In this document: positions 1 through 6,017 of the stretch, one piece after another
How the letters are laid out: every line of letters begins with the position of its first letter
How positions within the stretch are numbered: the stretch's first letter is position 1
Assembly: GCA_015222355.1 (NCBI GenBank)
Contig: JADFVC010000396.1
Coordinates: forward strand, 1 to 11,126
Source: Chloroflexota bacterium
GTDB taxonomy: Bacteria > Desulfobacterota > Desulfuromonadia > Desulfuromonadales > Geopsychrobacteraceae
Length of the DNA stretch: 11,126 bases
Direction: 5' to 3'
The notes under the pieces: generated by a model
What the model was told of the DNA's origin: nothing
The model's database searches: none
Seen by the model: only the letters and a program-made list of their open reading frames with translations
Position numbers and translations under genes: made by a program

Positions 1-1340
1 AGACCGTATTTTTTCAATTTACGATAGACAGTCGCCATGTTCATGTCGGCTTTTTTCGCTGCTTCTTCAATATTCCCATCGACCGAGCTGAGCAGTTGTC
101 GCAGGTAATCAATCTCAAAGCGTGCCAGGGCGTTATTGTAATCATCACTGCCAACTGAAACTTCTTCTGTTTCAATAAACTGAGCCAGGGTTGCCAGGCT
201 GATCTGTTGTTCCGTTTCAATCGTTATGCAAGCTTCAATGACATTTTTCAGTTGCCGGATATTACCGGGCCATGAATATTCGCTTGCCGCACGTTGTGCT
301 TCCGGAGAGAGACCGCCGATATCAGTCTTGAACTTTTTGTTCTGTTGGACAATAAAGTGCGCTGCCAACAGCGGTATATCCGGCCGACGTTGGCGCAGCG
401 GCGGCAGGTGCAGGTTGATTACATTGAGTCGGTAGAAGAGATCCTCGCGAAAAGTCCCTCGCTCGATCTCTTTCTCCAGATCGGAATTGGTTGCCGAGAT
501 CAATCTGACATCAACCTGGGTCGAGCTGGTATCGCCGATCCGCCTGAATTCCTGTTCCTGTAGAAACCGCAACAGAGTCTTTTGCACAGTCAACGGTAGA
601 TTGCCGATTTCATCCAGAAACAGCGTTCCGCCATCAGCGGCTTTGAGCAGACCATCTTTATCCGTATCGGCCCCGGTGAAAGCACCTTTTTTGTGGCCGA
701 ACAGCTCACTTTCCATAACCGAATCAGGAATGGCACCGCAATTGATGGCGATAAAAGGCTGTTCTTTGCGCGGGGAATTGTAATGAATGGCCTGAGCAAT
801 CAGTTCCTTCCCGGTTCCTGATTCTCCGCTGATCAGAACCGAGGTGTCGCGGACAGAAACTTTTTCCACTTTGTCGAGCAATTGTTGCAACACTGTCGAG
901 GCGCCGACAATGTTGTCAAAATTGAATTTTCCCGCCAGTTCCTGGCGCAATTTCTGATTTTCCGTCATCAACTGATTGTGATTCAAAGCATTGCGCACCC
1001 GGAACAGCAGTTCGTCCGGCTCAAAGGGTTTTGTCAGCATGTCATAGGCACCCCTGCGCAACGCCTGGATCGACATTTCCACCGTGGCAAAGGCGGTAAT
1101 CATGATGACCGGGATATCCGGTTCGCAGACTTTAATTCTTTGCAGAACTTCGAGGCCATCAATTCCGGGCATTTTAATGTCGCTGATGACCAGATCCCAA
1201 ATGTTGGGTCGGAACAGATCGACTGCTTCCTGCGGATCATTAAAGGTACGGACGGCATGACCATCATCCATCAGCACGGCGGACATCATCCGGCAGAGTC
1301 CTTCTTCATCGTCGATGACCATAATTTTTTTAGCTGACAT
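1..1340 (-). CDS. NtrC-family sigma54-dependent response regulator (3' end cut by window edge)
   Basis: Cytoplasmic two-component regulator that activates RNA polymerase carrying sigma54 when phosphorylated. About 447 residues are visible. The receiver domain (about 5-120) has the acidic pair D10/D11, phosphoacceptor D54 (SDIKMPG) and K104 (TKPFEPDE). The AAA+ domain (about 140-370) has Walker A GESGTGKE at 172-179, the sigma54-contacting loop GAFTGA at 219-224 and Walker B GGTLFLDE at 237-244. The C-terminal Fis-type helix-turn-helix ends TVYRKLKKYGL at base 1, so only a few residues and the stop are missing. The ATG at 1340 has AGGA 7 bases upstream; another ATG at 1345 is out of frame. It lies 96 bases downstream of the tandem-Cache kinase and is its likely partner. 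All key residues are intact. Target genes cannot be named: I found no clear -24/-12 sigma54 promoter in the window. Confidence 0.96.
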   Translation of the reverse strand, partial: MSAKKIMVIDDEEGLCRMMSAVLMDDGHAVRTFNDPQEAVDLFRPNIWDLVISDIKMPGIDGLEVLQRIKVCEPDIPVIMITAFATVEMSIQALRRGAYDMLTKPFEPDELLFRVRNALNHNQLMTENQKLRQELAGKFNFDNIVGASTVLQQLLDKVEKVSVRDTSVLISGESGTGKELIAQAIHYNSPRKEQPFIAINCGAIPDSVMESELFGHKKGAFTGADTDKDGLLKAADGGTLFLDEIGNLPLTVQKTLLRFLQEQEFRRIGDTSSTQVDVRLISATNSDLEKEIERGTFREDLFYRLNVINLHLPPLRQRRPDIPLLAAHFIVQQNKKFKTDIGGLSPEAQRAASEYSWPGNIRQLKNVIEACITIETEQQISLATLAQFIETEEVSVGSDDYNNALARFEIDYLRQLLSSVDGNIEEAAKKADMNMATVYRKLKKYG

Positions 1341-1398
1341 GACATGATCCTAAACTTCTGCCGGGGAGGAATTCAATTTCCTTCCCGCGTGTTTAATA

Positions 1399-1438
1399 TT
1401 GATGCACTCGCAAAAAGTCATGAGATGGCTATGCCATC
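1399..1438 (-). repeat. Dispersed intergenic repeat, copy 1, with terminal hairpin
   Basis: A 32-base block (1399-1430) matches 4697-4727 except for one A in a run (five versus four A). It ends in an inverted repeat, GATGGC (1424-1429), TAT, GCCATC (1433-1438). The right arm runs into the TGA stop of the kinase gene (1437-1439). It lies between the kinase and response-regulator genes. There is no T-tract on the transcribed strand, so a classical terminator is unlikely; a REP-like or mRNA 3'-end-stabilising element is possible. Confidence 0.8.
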
Positions 1439-3410
1439 AATATTCTTCCCGCACCAGAGGCAGGCAAATGACAACCGTCGTTCCCTTTCCGGTTTCGGAA
1501 TCGATAAAAATTTTTCCCTGATGCATATCGATAATCTGTTTGGTGATGGCCAGTCCTAAACCGGTTCCACGTGTTTTGGTGGTGAAAAACGGCTCAAAAA
1601 TCTTCTCCAGGTTTTCTTCAGAAATTCCTTCGCCGTCGTCGGCAAACTCGATACGGACATATTGCTCTTTATCAAGGCTGGTCATAACCCTGATCTCCCC
1701 TCCTTCAGCAGACGCTGAAGCGGCATTGAGCAACAGATTGATAGCGACCTGGCGAAGCTGATCCGCGTCAGCTGAAATTATCGGGATATCCGCAGAAAAG
1801 TTCTGGACGATTTCAACATGATAAAGGTCGGTATGGTTTCCGGCAAAATCGATGATCTGATTCAGCAACAGGTTTATATCGGTCGGTTCAAGAACTGGTT
1901 TTGGTGTCCGCGAATAACTGAGCAGGTTCTGGACGATTTTTTTACAACGTTTACTTTCCCGCTTGATTTCACGGATGAAAGTGAAGTTGGGATCGTCCTC
2001 CGCTATCTTTTTTTCCAGATAGCCGGCATAGCCGAGGATGACACCGAGAGGATTGTTGATTTCGTGAGCAACTCCCGAGGAAAGTACCCCGAGCGAAGCC
2101 ATTTTCCCCTGTTGGGCGAGGGCTTCTTCCAGTTTTTTGTTCTTCTGCAACATCCGGGTCATACGGTTGAAGGCAATCGCCAGCTCTCCCAGTTCATCGT
2201 GACCTTCCACCGGCATCTGCTCATCCAAACGCCCTAGCTTGACCCGGCGGATCACGGTAATCATTTTTTGAATCGGATCGGTCATAACTTTAGAGGCCAT
2301 GAATAGAAGGACAACGGTAATCAATCCGATCAGTAACGGCAGCAGCAGCACATGCACGGCAATCCGCCATTTGAGATCATTCGCTGCCTGAGAGAATTCA
2401 TCTTCGTAACTACCGACGGCGACAACCCAGTCCCAAGGTTCAAAATAGCGGTAACGGACAATCTTCATCCGGGCTGTTTCTTCCCCGACATTACGCCAGG
2501 GATAGCGGATCCAGCCATCCTTTTTCGCCGCCATTTCGGCAATAAAAGCCCGGCCGTCAGTATCGCGAGCAGACAGGACATTGCTCCCTTCGGCATCGGG
2601 ATGAATGGTCAGGGTCCCGTTGCTGGACATGCAATAGATGTAGCCGGTTTTTCCGACTCTTTTATTTTTGATCTGTTGGGCCAGAGAAGCCAGAGCCATT
2701 TTTTCGAATTCTGGATCATCGTAGGTTTCATCCAGATATCCTCCGGCAGCGATAATCCAGTCCCACTCGGGACAGTAGCGGTAGGCAACGATTTTGCGCC
2801 GGGGACGATTGTCTCCCAGTTGCTCATTGTGCCATGGGTAGATGGCATAGAGGACTTCAGTCGGTTTGGAAGCCAGTGCCTGTTCGATAAGTTCACGGAT
2901 AAAAAAGCGGCCTTCTTCATCCTGGGCATCAATGATATTTTCCCCTTCACGGGCCGGATGAGCAGCCAAGACTCCCTTGACGGTGATGGCAAACAGATAA
3001 CCGCTGCCGCCGATACTGACCTCTTTAAAGCTGTTGCGGACTGTTTGTCGGGCCGTTGCCAGATCGGTAATCCCTGCGGCAAGCTGACGTTGTTGTTCAT
3101 TGATCAGGTTATAGGCCAGATCAACCAGGGTTTTCATCTCCTGACGGACGATCTTTTTTTTATCCTCTCGGTAGACTTCAAACTGACGGTAATGACCATC
3201 CAACAGGTCAAGAGTGAAACTGGCCATGTGCTCAAGATCGACTTTGCCGGCGGCTATCAATCCGTCATAGGCCTGGTTGGTTGCTATATAACCGATGGTT
3301 CCACCGAGCAGAATGATCGGAATGATCACCAGTGGCAGGATGACCACCAGCATTTTCCTGCGGATTTTCAGGTTCTTGAAAAAATTGAAAGGATGGCGAC
3401 TCATGCTCAC
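1437..3410 (-). CDS. Membrane sensor histidine kinase with two Cache modules
   Basis: Senses an extracytoplasmic ligand and phosphorylates the response regulator encoded just downstream. The 657 residues run: TM1 (about 20-43); a periplasmic region of two related Cache-like modules (about 80-230 and 236-340); TM2 (about 350-373); HAMP (about 374-425); HisKA with H449 in GVAHEINNPLG; and a HATPase domain with N558/N562 (N box), DDGEGI near 591 (G1) and GTGLGL at 615-620 (G2). The modules repeat one another: GYLF...HPAREGENI against GYIY...HPDAEGSNV, and YRYCPEWDWIIAAGGYLDE against YRYFEPWDWVVAVGSYEDE. The first codon taken is GTG (3410); an in-frame ATG lies two codons on (3404), and neither has a strong Shine-Dalgarno. 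Cache folds commonly bind small organic acids or amino acids, but the ligand here is unknown. Confidence 0.95.
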   Translation of the reverse strand: MSMSRHPFNFFKNLKIRRKMLVVILPLVIIPIILLGGTIGYIATNQAYDGLIAAGKVDLEHMASFTLDLLDGHYRQFEVYREDKKKIVRQEMKTLVDLAYNLINEQQRQLAAGITDLATARQTVRNSFKEVSIGGSGYLFAITVKGVLAAHPAREGENIIDAQDEEGRFFIRELIEQALASKPTEVLYAIYPWHNEQLGDNRPRRKIVAYRYCPEWDWIIAAGGYLDETYDDPEFEKMALASLAQQIKNKRVGKTGYIYCMSSNGTLTIHPDAEGSNVLSARDTDGRAFIAEMAAKKDGWIRYPWRNVGEETARMKIVRYRYFEPWDWVVAVGSYEDEFSQAANDLKWRIAVHVLLLPLLIGLITVVLLFMASKVMTDPIQKMITVIRRVKLGRLDEQMPVEGHDELGELAIAFNRMTRMLQKNKKLEEALAQQGKMASLGVLSSGVAHEINNPLGVILGYAGYLEKKIAEDDPNFTFIREIKRESKRCKKIVQNLLSYSRTPKPVLEPTDINLLLNQIIDFAGNHTDLYHVEIVQNFSADIPIISADADQLRQVAINLLLNAASASAEGGEIRVMTSLDKEQYVRIEFADDGEGISEENLEKIFEPFFTTKTRGTGLGLAITKQIIDMHQGKIFIDSETGKGTTVVICLPLVREEY

Positions 3411-3437
3411 TCACAGGGTTTGGAGAGAATCTGCAAA

Positions 3438-3443
3438 GTATAT
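3438..3443 (-). promoter_or_regulatory. Possible -10 box for the kinase/regulator pair
   Basis: The minus strand of the 99-base gap between the DHFR stop and the kinase start carries TATACT, 27 bases upstream of the GTG. No convincing -35 hexamer sits at the right distance, so this is weak. The gap has no clear terminator after DHFR either, so read-through from the upstream operon is possible. Confidence 0.3.
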
Positions 3444-3509
3444 GGGAGTTTATAACATAAGTTGGATGGCAAGGGGGAGATCGTCCTCCAAAATTATCAG
3501 GAAGGATAT

Positions 3510-3986
3510 TTATCTCTGCCGCTGCAAGACGGAAAAAAGGTAACGTTCTCCCTTTTCCACCAATGTCAGCGTACTGAACGGGGAAAACTGGCCCGGCGGT
3601 AATTCCGGGAAACAACGATCTCCGACAAAATTACGCTGGAGTTCCGTGAGATAGATCTTTTCCGCCAGCGGGAGTGCCTGCCGATAGATTTCTGCCCCGC
3701 CACAGATGAACAACTCATCCCGATCTGCCGTCGCCAATCCCGCTTGCAGGTTATTCACAACCTGACAGCCCTGGGCTCGGTATTCCGGATTATAACTGAG
3801 AACGATCATCTGCCGTCCCGGCAGCGGCCGCCCGATCGACTCGAAGGTTTTGCGCCCCATCAGCAAACTCTGCCCCATGGTCAGCTGTTTGAAACGCTGC
3901 AGTTCTTCTGGCAAATCCCAAGGCATCCGGCCGGCAATGCCGATGACCCGGTTTTTTGCCATGGCGACAATCAACGAAATCAGCAA
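3510..3986 (-). CDS. folA: Dihydrofolate reductase
   Basis: NADPH-dependent reduction of dihydrofolate to tetrahydrofolate in the cytoplasm, for thymidylate and one-carbon metabolism. The protein has about 157-158 residues, the usual bacterial length. From the ISLIVAMAKNRVIG start, MPWDLPEEL aligns without gaps to the E. coli pattern; the acidic residue at E. coli position 27 is Glu here, as in many family members. The NADPH-binding part follows as MGRKTFESIGRPLPGR, then FICGGAEIYRQAL and a C-terminal ERYLF strand. There is no ATG at the right place. The start is TTG at 3986 or CTG at 3983 (CTG gives the exact E. coli register), with a GGTGGA Shine-Dalgarno-like stretch just upstream. The start overlaps the TGA of the preceding short ORF (3982-3980), so translation is probably coupled. 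An ATG-only reading would place the start wrongly far upstream at 4103. Confidence 0.94.
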   Translation of the reverse strand: MLISLIVAMAKNRVIGIAGRMPWDLPEELQRFKQLTMGQSLLMGRKTFESIGRPLPGRQMIVLSYNPEYRAQGCQVVNNLQAGLATADRDELFICGGAEIYRQALPLAEKIYLTELQRNFVGDRCFPELPPGQFSPFSTLTLVEKGERYLFSVLQRQR

Positions 3987-4219
3987 CGGTCCACCCCGCT
4001 TGCGCGACCCTTGTCGACAGTGGTCCGTCGAACCGGATAGCGCTCGAAAAAGCTTTGCGGCAAAACTTTGAGCAACAGGCCGATCTGATCGACCACACCC
4101 CACCGTTGCAAAAAACGGGTGACAATGCTAATCGGGATAATGATTTTAAACAGCTCGTCGCTGGTTCGCAGCGCATCGTGCAGCCGATCCGGAAAAGGCT
4201 GCCGCAGGGTCTTCAACAT
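3980..4219 (-). pseudogene. Truncated nucleoside-recognition-type membrane protein (N-terminal remnant)
   Basis: A 79-codon ORF. Its first ~50 residues (MLKTLRQPF..RLHDAL.TSDELFKIIIPISIVTRFLQRWGVVDQIG) resemble, from memory, the start of nucleoside-recognition (gate-domain) permease-like proteins, which are normally several hundred residues with many membrane segments. After about residue 50 the sequence turns basic and hydrophilic (ERYPVRRTTVDKGRASGVDRC) and no further membrane helix follows. The simplest reading is an internal or 3' deletion that fused the gene start to sequence before the DHFR gene. The ATG is 3 bases after the TAG of the upstream FMN-binding gene (TAGAGAATG), and its TGA overlaps the DHFR start, so it may persist as a translational bridge. 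It could also be a genuine small protein. Confidence 0.5.
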
Positions 4220-4222
4220 TCT

Positions 4223-4681
4223 CTAAACCCTTGACTGTTTGCCGCTGACTTCGGCAATCAGCAGTTTGAAAACGGTCGTTACCTTGATGGCTTTTTCCGG
4301 GTAGGTAAATTCCCCGTCAGTATACTGGGCCATAATGATGTCGAGAGCTCGGCGTTTTTCCTCCGAAGATTCGACAAACTCGACCCGGCCGTGGCCGATC
4401 AGACTGCGATAGCGAGTGCTCCAGTTACAAGCCGCCTCTCCTTCAATCATCCCCAGGTCGATATCGATTTCAAAACCCGCCTGTGGGTTCTTGTGCAGCA
4501 AGTCTATTTTGCGCCCCGCCCCGGCCGCATGAAAATAGAGGACATTTTCCCGGTAGCCATAACTGAGCGGCACAATATAGGGGGCGGGATCGGCTGAAAG
4601 TGCCAGGCGGCAGACCTGTCCGGCGGCAAAAATCTCTTTCAGCTCAGCGTGGTCGGTCACGGCTTTTTCATGTCGACGCAT
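4223..4681 (-). CDS. Pyridoxamine 5'-phosphate oxidase-related FMN-binding protein (Nim-like)
   Basis: A 152-residue soluble split-barrel flavoprotein. Family features: the MRRHEKAVTD opening, VCRLALSADPAPYIVPLSYGY (23-43), LYFHAAGAGRKIDLLHKNPQAGFEID (48-73) and ACNWSTRYRSLIGHGRVEFVE (84-104), followed by a helix ALDIIMAQYTDGEF. This is the Pyridox_ox_2/Nim-type group, which binds FMN and is distinct from true PdxH; some Nim relatives reduce nitroimidazole drugs. Substrate and reaction here are unknown, and resistance should not be assumed. The start at 4681 has AGGGG about 9 bases upstream. It lies 65 bases behind the DUF2905 gene, with the repeat element between them, and 3 bases before the next ORF. 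Confidence 0.88.
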   Translation of the reverse strand: MRRHEKAVTDHAELKEIFAAGQVCRLALSADPAPYIVPLSYGYRENVLYFHAAGAGRKIDLLHKNPQAGFEIDIDLGMIEGEAACNWSTRYRSLIGHGRVEFVESSEEKRRALDIIMAQYTDGEFTYPEKAIKVTTVFKLLIAEVSGKQSRV

Positions 4682-4696
4682 TCAGTCATCCCCTAT

Positions 4697-4746
4697 TTGA
4701 TGCACTCGCAAAAGTCATGAGATGGCTAAGCAAAAATTTCGCCATC
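4697..4746 (-). repeat. Dispersed intergenic repeat, copy 2, with terminal hairpin
   Basis: Second copy of the element at 1399-1438. The block 4697-4727 is the same but for one missing A. It is followed by an inverted repeat, GATGGC (4721-4726) and GCCATC (4741-4746), around a 14-base A/T-rich loop, where copy 1 has a 3-base loop. The right arm abuts the TAG stop of the DUF2905 gene (4747-4749). Conserved block, same orientation and same position behind a stop codon mark it as a mobile or REP-like family. Confidence 0.8.
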
Positions 4747-4947
4747 CTATTTGCGAAACAACCACATGAGTAACGAAATCAGGCCGCTGACCAGCAGCAT
4801 ACTGGTGATCGGAAAGAAAATTTTCAGGCCTGGCTTATCGATGACAATATCGCCCGGCAACCGGCCAAAAGGGAGTTTGCTCAGCCAGGGCCAGAGCAGC
4901 CCGGCCAACCCAATGACGATACCCAGAACAATCAGGTTTTTTTGCAT
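4747..4947 (-). CDS. DUF2905 domain small membrane protein
   Basis: A 66-residue inner-membrane protein with two predicted helices: residues about 4-22 (NLIVLGIVIGLAGLLWPWL) and about 46-64 (FFPITSMLLVSGLISLLMWLF). Between them is the family signature LPFGRLPGDIVIDKPGLKIFFPIT. Function is unknown in the family. An in-frame ATG lies further upstream at 4968, but the ATG at 4947 is preferred: it gives the normal length and starts right before the hydrophobic helix, with GAGG about 8 bases upstream. First full-length gene of the minus-strand operon leading to DHFR. Confidence 0.9.
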   Translation of the reverse strand: MQKNLIVLGIVIGLAGLLWPWLSKLPFGRLPGDIVIDKPGLKIFFPITSMLLVSGLISLLMWLFRK

Positions 4948-4996
4948 GGCACAAACCTCGTACAGCAATCATGCACGACGCCAGGAGGCTATCGGA

Positions 4997-5059
4997 CTAT
5001 CCGGGTCGTCCCTTCTGTGTATATTTCGACACATCGGGGTCGGTAAATATCGGGTCCAT
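4997..5059 (-). CDS. 20-codon ORF with strong ribosome binding site (leader peptide or gene remnant)
   Basis: The minus strand has AGGAG, 6 bases, then ATG (5059), encoding MDPIFTDPDVSKYTQKGRPG and ending at TAG (4999-4997). It lies about 58 bases downstream of a good promoter and about 49 bases before the DUF2905 start, so it should be transcribed. The Shine-Dalgarno is the best in this operon. The peptide matches nothing I recognise and has no run of one amino acid that would suggest a classical attenuator. It may be a leader peptide, a small protein, or the start of a deleted gene. Confidence 0.45.
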   Translation of the reverse strand: MDPIFTDPDVSKYTQKGRPG

Positions 5060-5122
5060 GCGAATCTCCTGAAGCAAAAATCCAGTTTGTCAGCTTAACA
5101 GAAAATAACGGGAAAGGCTCTC

Positions 5123-5152
5123 AGTATAACGCTTCAACCGTTGGATCTTCAA
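5123..5152 (-). promoter_or_regulatory. sigma70-type promoter for the DUF2905-to-DHFR operon
   Basis: On the minus strand, -35 TTGAAG (5152-5147), an 18-base spacer and -10 TATACT (5128-5123). Transcription would start near 5116, giving a leader of about 57 bases before the 20-codon ORF. The -35 box overlaps the stop codon of the AmrS-like fragment. The spacer contains a second TTGAAG copy (5137-5132). Confidence 0.6.
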
Positions 5153-5322
5153 CCGGACATCCCCACCCCGGCGATGGGTTCTGAGCACTCGGGACAGCAC
5201 CCATTTCCTCCGATACTGTTGGCGACAAACCGGTAACCGCTGTGCCGAATCAACAGCTTGGCACAATGAGAGCAATGCGTCGTCACCTCTTCAGCCAGAT
5301 TTCCCGGGTAGCAATAAAAAAC
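5149..5322 (-). pseudogene. C-terminal fragment of an AmrS-type radical SAM protein
   Basis: About 57 codons from VFYCYPGNLAEEV through THCSHCAKLLIRHSGYRFVANSI to GCCPECSEPIAGV, ending at TGA (5151-5149). This matches the C-terminal zinc-ribbon-like tail of AmmeMemoRadiSam (AmrS) proteins as I recall them: a YxGN motif, CxxC, LLIxRxGY, CPxC and IAGV. The intact protein is over 300 residues with an N-terminal CxxxCxxC iron-sulfur motif; none of that exists here, because the sequence just upstream is terminator and then the Spy-like gene. There is no start codon with a Shine-Dalgarno. The homology begins right at the terminator's T-tract. The region 4948-5410 otherwise holds only this fragment, a promoter, the 20-codon ORF and the terminator. 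Confidence 0.68.
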
Positions 5323-5341
5323 CTGATTAGCGCTAATCAGG
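5322..5341 (-). terminator. Rho-independent terminator of the Spy-like gene
   Basis: A perfect 20-bp palindrome, CCTGATTAGCGCTAATCAGG, is followed on the minus strand by TTTTTTATT (5321 downwards). In RNA it forms an 8-bp stem with a GCGC loop and a U-tract. It is the second of two adjacent hairpins after the gene ending at 5411. As a perfect palindrome it could also be a protein-binding site. Confidence 0.7.
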
Positions 5342-5342
5342 A

Positions 5343-5385
5343 CAGTAAATGAGCGGACCCTTTGCAGGTGTCCGCTCATTTACTG
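5343..5385 (-). terminator. Long hairpin immediately before the terminator
   Basis: The inverted repeat 5343-5358 pairs perfectly with 5370-5385 (16 bp, CAGTAAATGAGCGGAC and its complement). Two further G-C pairs form across a one-base bulge, leaving a TTTGCA loop. One base (5342) separates it from the terminator palindrome. It has no T-tract of its own, so it probably protects the 3' end or assists termination. Confidence 0.65.
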
Positions 5386-5410
5386 CTGCTGTTGTGCATC
5401 TCAGGTAAAA

Positions 5411-5920
5411 TCAGAAGCTGAAGCCTTGTCCGCGCTGACCTTTCCCGGCCCCGCCGCGGGTATTCTGGATCTTTTCCGCTTTTTCCTGTTGCTCAGAGGT
5501 CAGAATCGCATAGAGTTCCTGCTTCATTTTCGCCCGCTCAACCAGCCGGTCAGCCTGAAATTCAGCCCGTTTGGCAACGTTGCTGCGGATGGTCGCCTCA
5601 TCAAGGGCTCCGTTCTGCATGGCGGCGCGGCGCTCATCGCGCCCGGCCCGCATTTCGTCACGAACGGCCCGGCGCTTCTGCCACTGCTGGTTGAACAGGG
5701 CAGCGATCTCTTGTTCCTGGCTGTCACTCAGGTCAAGGATGGCATCCATCCGCGCCAGGCGATTCTCAACCCGTTGCGCGTGCTGCTGCTCGGTCATCAT
5801 CCCCTGTCCCTTGTTTTTGCAGTTGTTGTCGTAGCCGAAACCATAGGGCTTTGCGATGGCAATACTGCCGGTGATCAGGATCCCAATTAGAATTGCCGGA
5901 ATAATAAAGCTCTTTTTCAT
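5411..5920 (-). CDS. Spy/CpxP-like periplasmic protein (LTxxQ family)
   Basis: A 169-residue exported protein. The signal peptide has a KK n-region, a hydrophobic core (about 5-21) and probable cleavage after AIA (residue 23). The mature part is all-helical, rich in Arg, Glu and Gln, with two LTxxQ-like motifs, LSDSQ (64-68) and LTSEQ (140-144), as in Spy, CpxP and ZraP, which are ATP-independent chaperones or stress sensors in the periplasm. The single Cys34 is in the N-terminal linker. The C-terminus is Gly/Arg-rich (GGAGKGQRGQG). The ATG at 5920 has AAGGAG 8 bases upstream. A double hairpin closes the transcript. The neighbouring sensor kinase is unlikely to control it: no sigma54 promoter is visible upstream. 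Function is by family only. Confidence 0.85.
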   Translation of the reverse strand: MKKSFIIPAILIGILITGSIAIAKPYGFGYDNNCKNKGQGMMTEQQHAQRVENRLARMDAILDLSDSQEQEIAALFNQQWQKRRAVRDEMRAGRDERRAAMQNGALDEATIRSNVAKRAEFQADRLVERAKMKQELYAILTSEQQEKAEKIQNTRGGAGKGQRGQGFSF

Positions 5921-5942
5921 CTCTTATCTCCTTTTGGTTGCT

Positions 5943-5956
5943 GCGGGCCGCCCCGC
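5943..5956 (-). other. GC-rich stem-loop in the Spy-like gene leader
   Basis: GCGGG (5943-5947) and CCCGC (5952-5956) pair around a 4-base loop in the predicted 5' leader, 22 bases before the start codon. It may slow or tune translation. On the plus strand it is followed by TCGTTTTT and resembles a terminator, but no plus-strand gene precedes it. Confidence 0.35.
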
Positions 5957-5973
5957 TCGTTTTTGATGATTTG

Positions 5974-5979
5974 ACTATA
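5974..5979 (-). promoter_or_regulatory. -10 box of the Spy-like gene
   Basis: The minus strand reads TATAGT (5979-5974), 53 bases before the start codon. The -35 position (about 5997-6002) has no match to TTGACA, as expected for a promoter that depends on an activator; a candidate tandem site lies further upstream at 6018-6037. Confidence 0.45.
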
Positions 5980-6017
5980 GAGAAAAGAATCTAAAGAGTG
6001 GGTTAAGAGCTGTTGCG

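Noticed and set aside
2352..3455. A 367-codon open frame on the plus strand, antisense to the kinase gene
   Set aside because: It lies opposite a gene whose own frame shows complete Cache, HAMP and kinase motifs. The antisense translation has no recognisable motifs and arises from codon bias.
3987..4103. N-terminal extension of DHFR to the ATG at 4103
   Set aside because: The 39 extra residues are unlike any DHFR, overlap the upstream ORF in another frame, and the family's conserved N-terminus begins at the TTG/CTG at 3986/3983.
5411..5920. Possible ZraPSR-like unit linking the Spy-like protein with the kinase/regulator pair
   Set aside because: The genes are 2 kb apart with unrelated operons between them, and the upstream region of the Spy-like gene has no -24/-12 sigma54 promoter. 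The resemblance to ZraP is only at family level.
5943..5965. GC-rich hairpin followed by T5 on the plus strand, like a terminator
   Set aside because: No plus-strand gene precedes it; it falls in the 5' leader of the minus-strand Spy-like gene.
5971..5997. TTGACT as a -35 box of a plus-strand promoter
   Set aside because: The only -10-like hexamer (TAAAGA) is 15 bases away and poor; the site overlaps the better-supported minus-strand -10 box.
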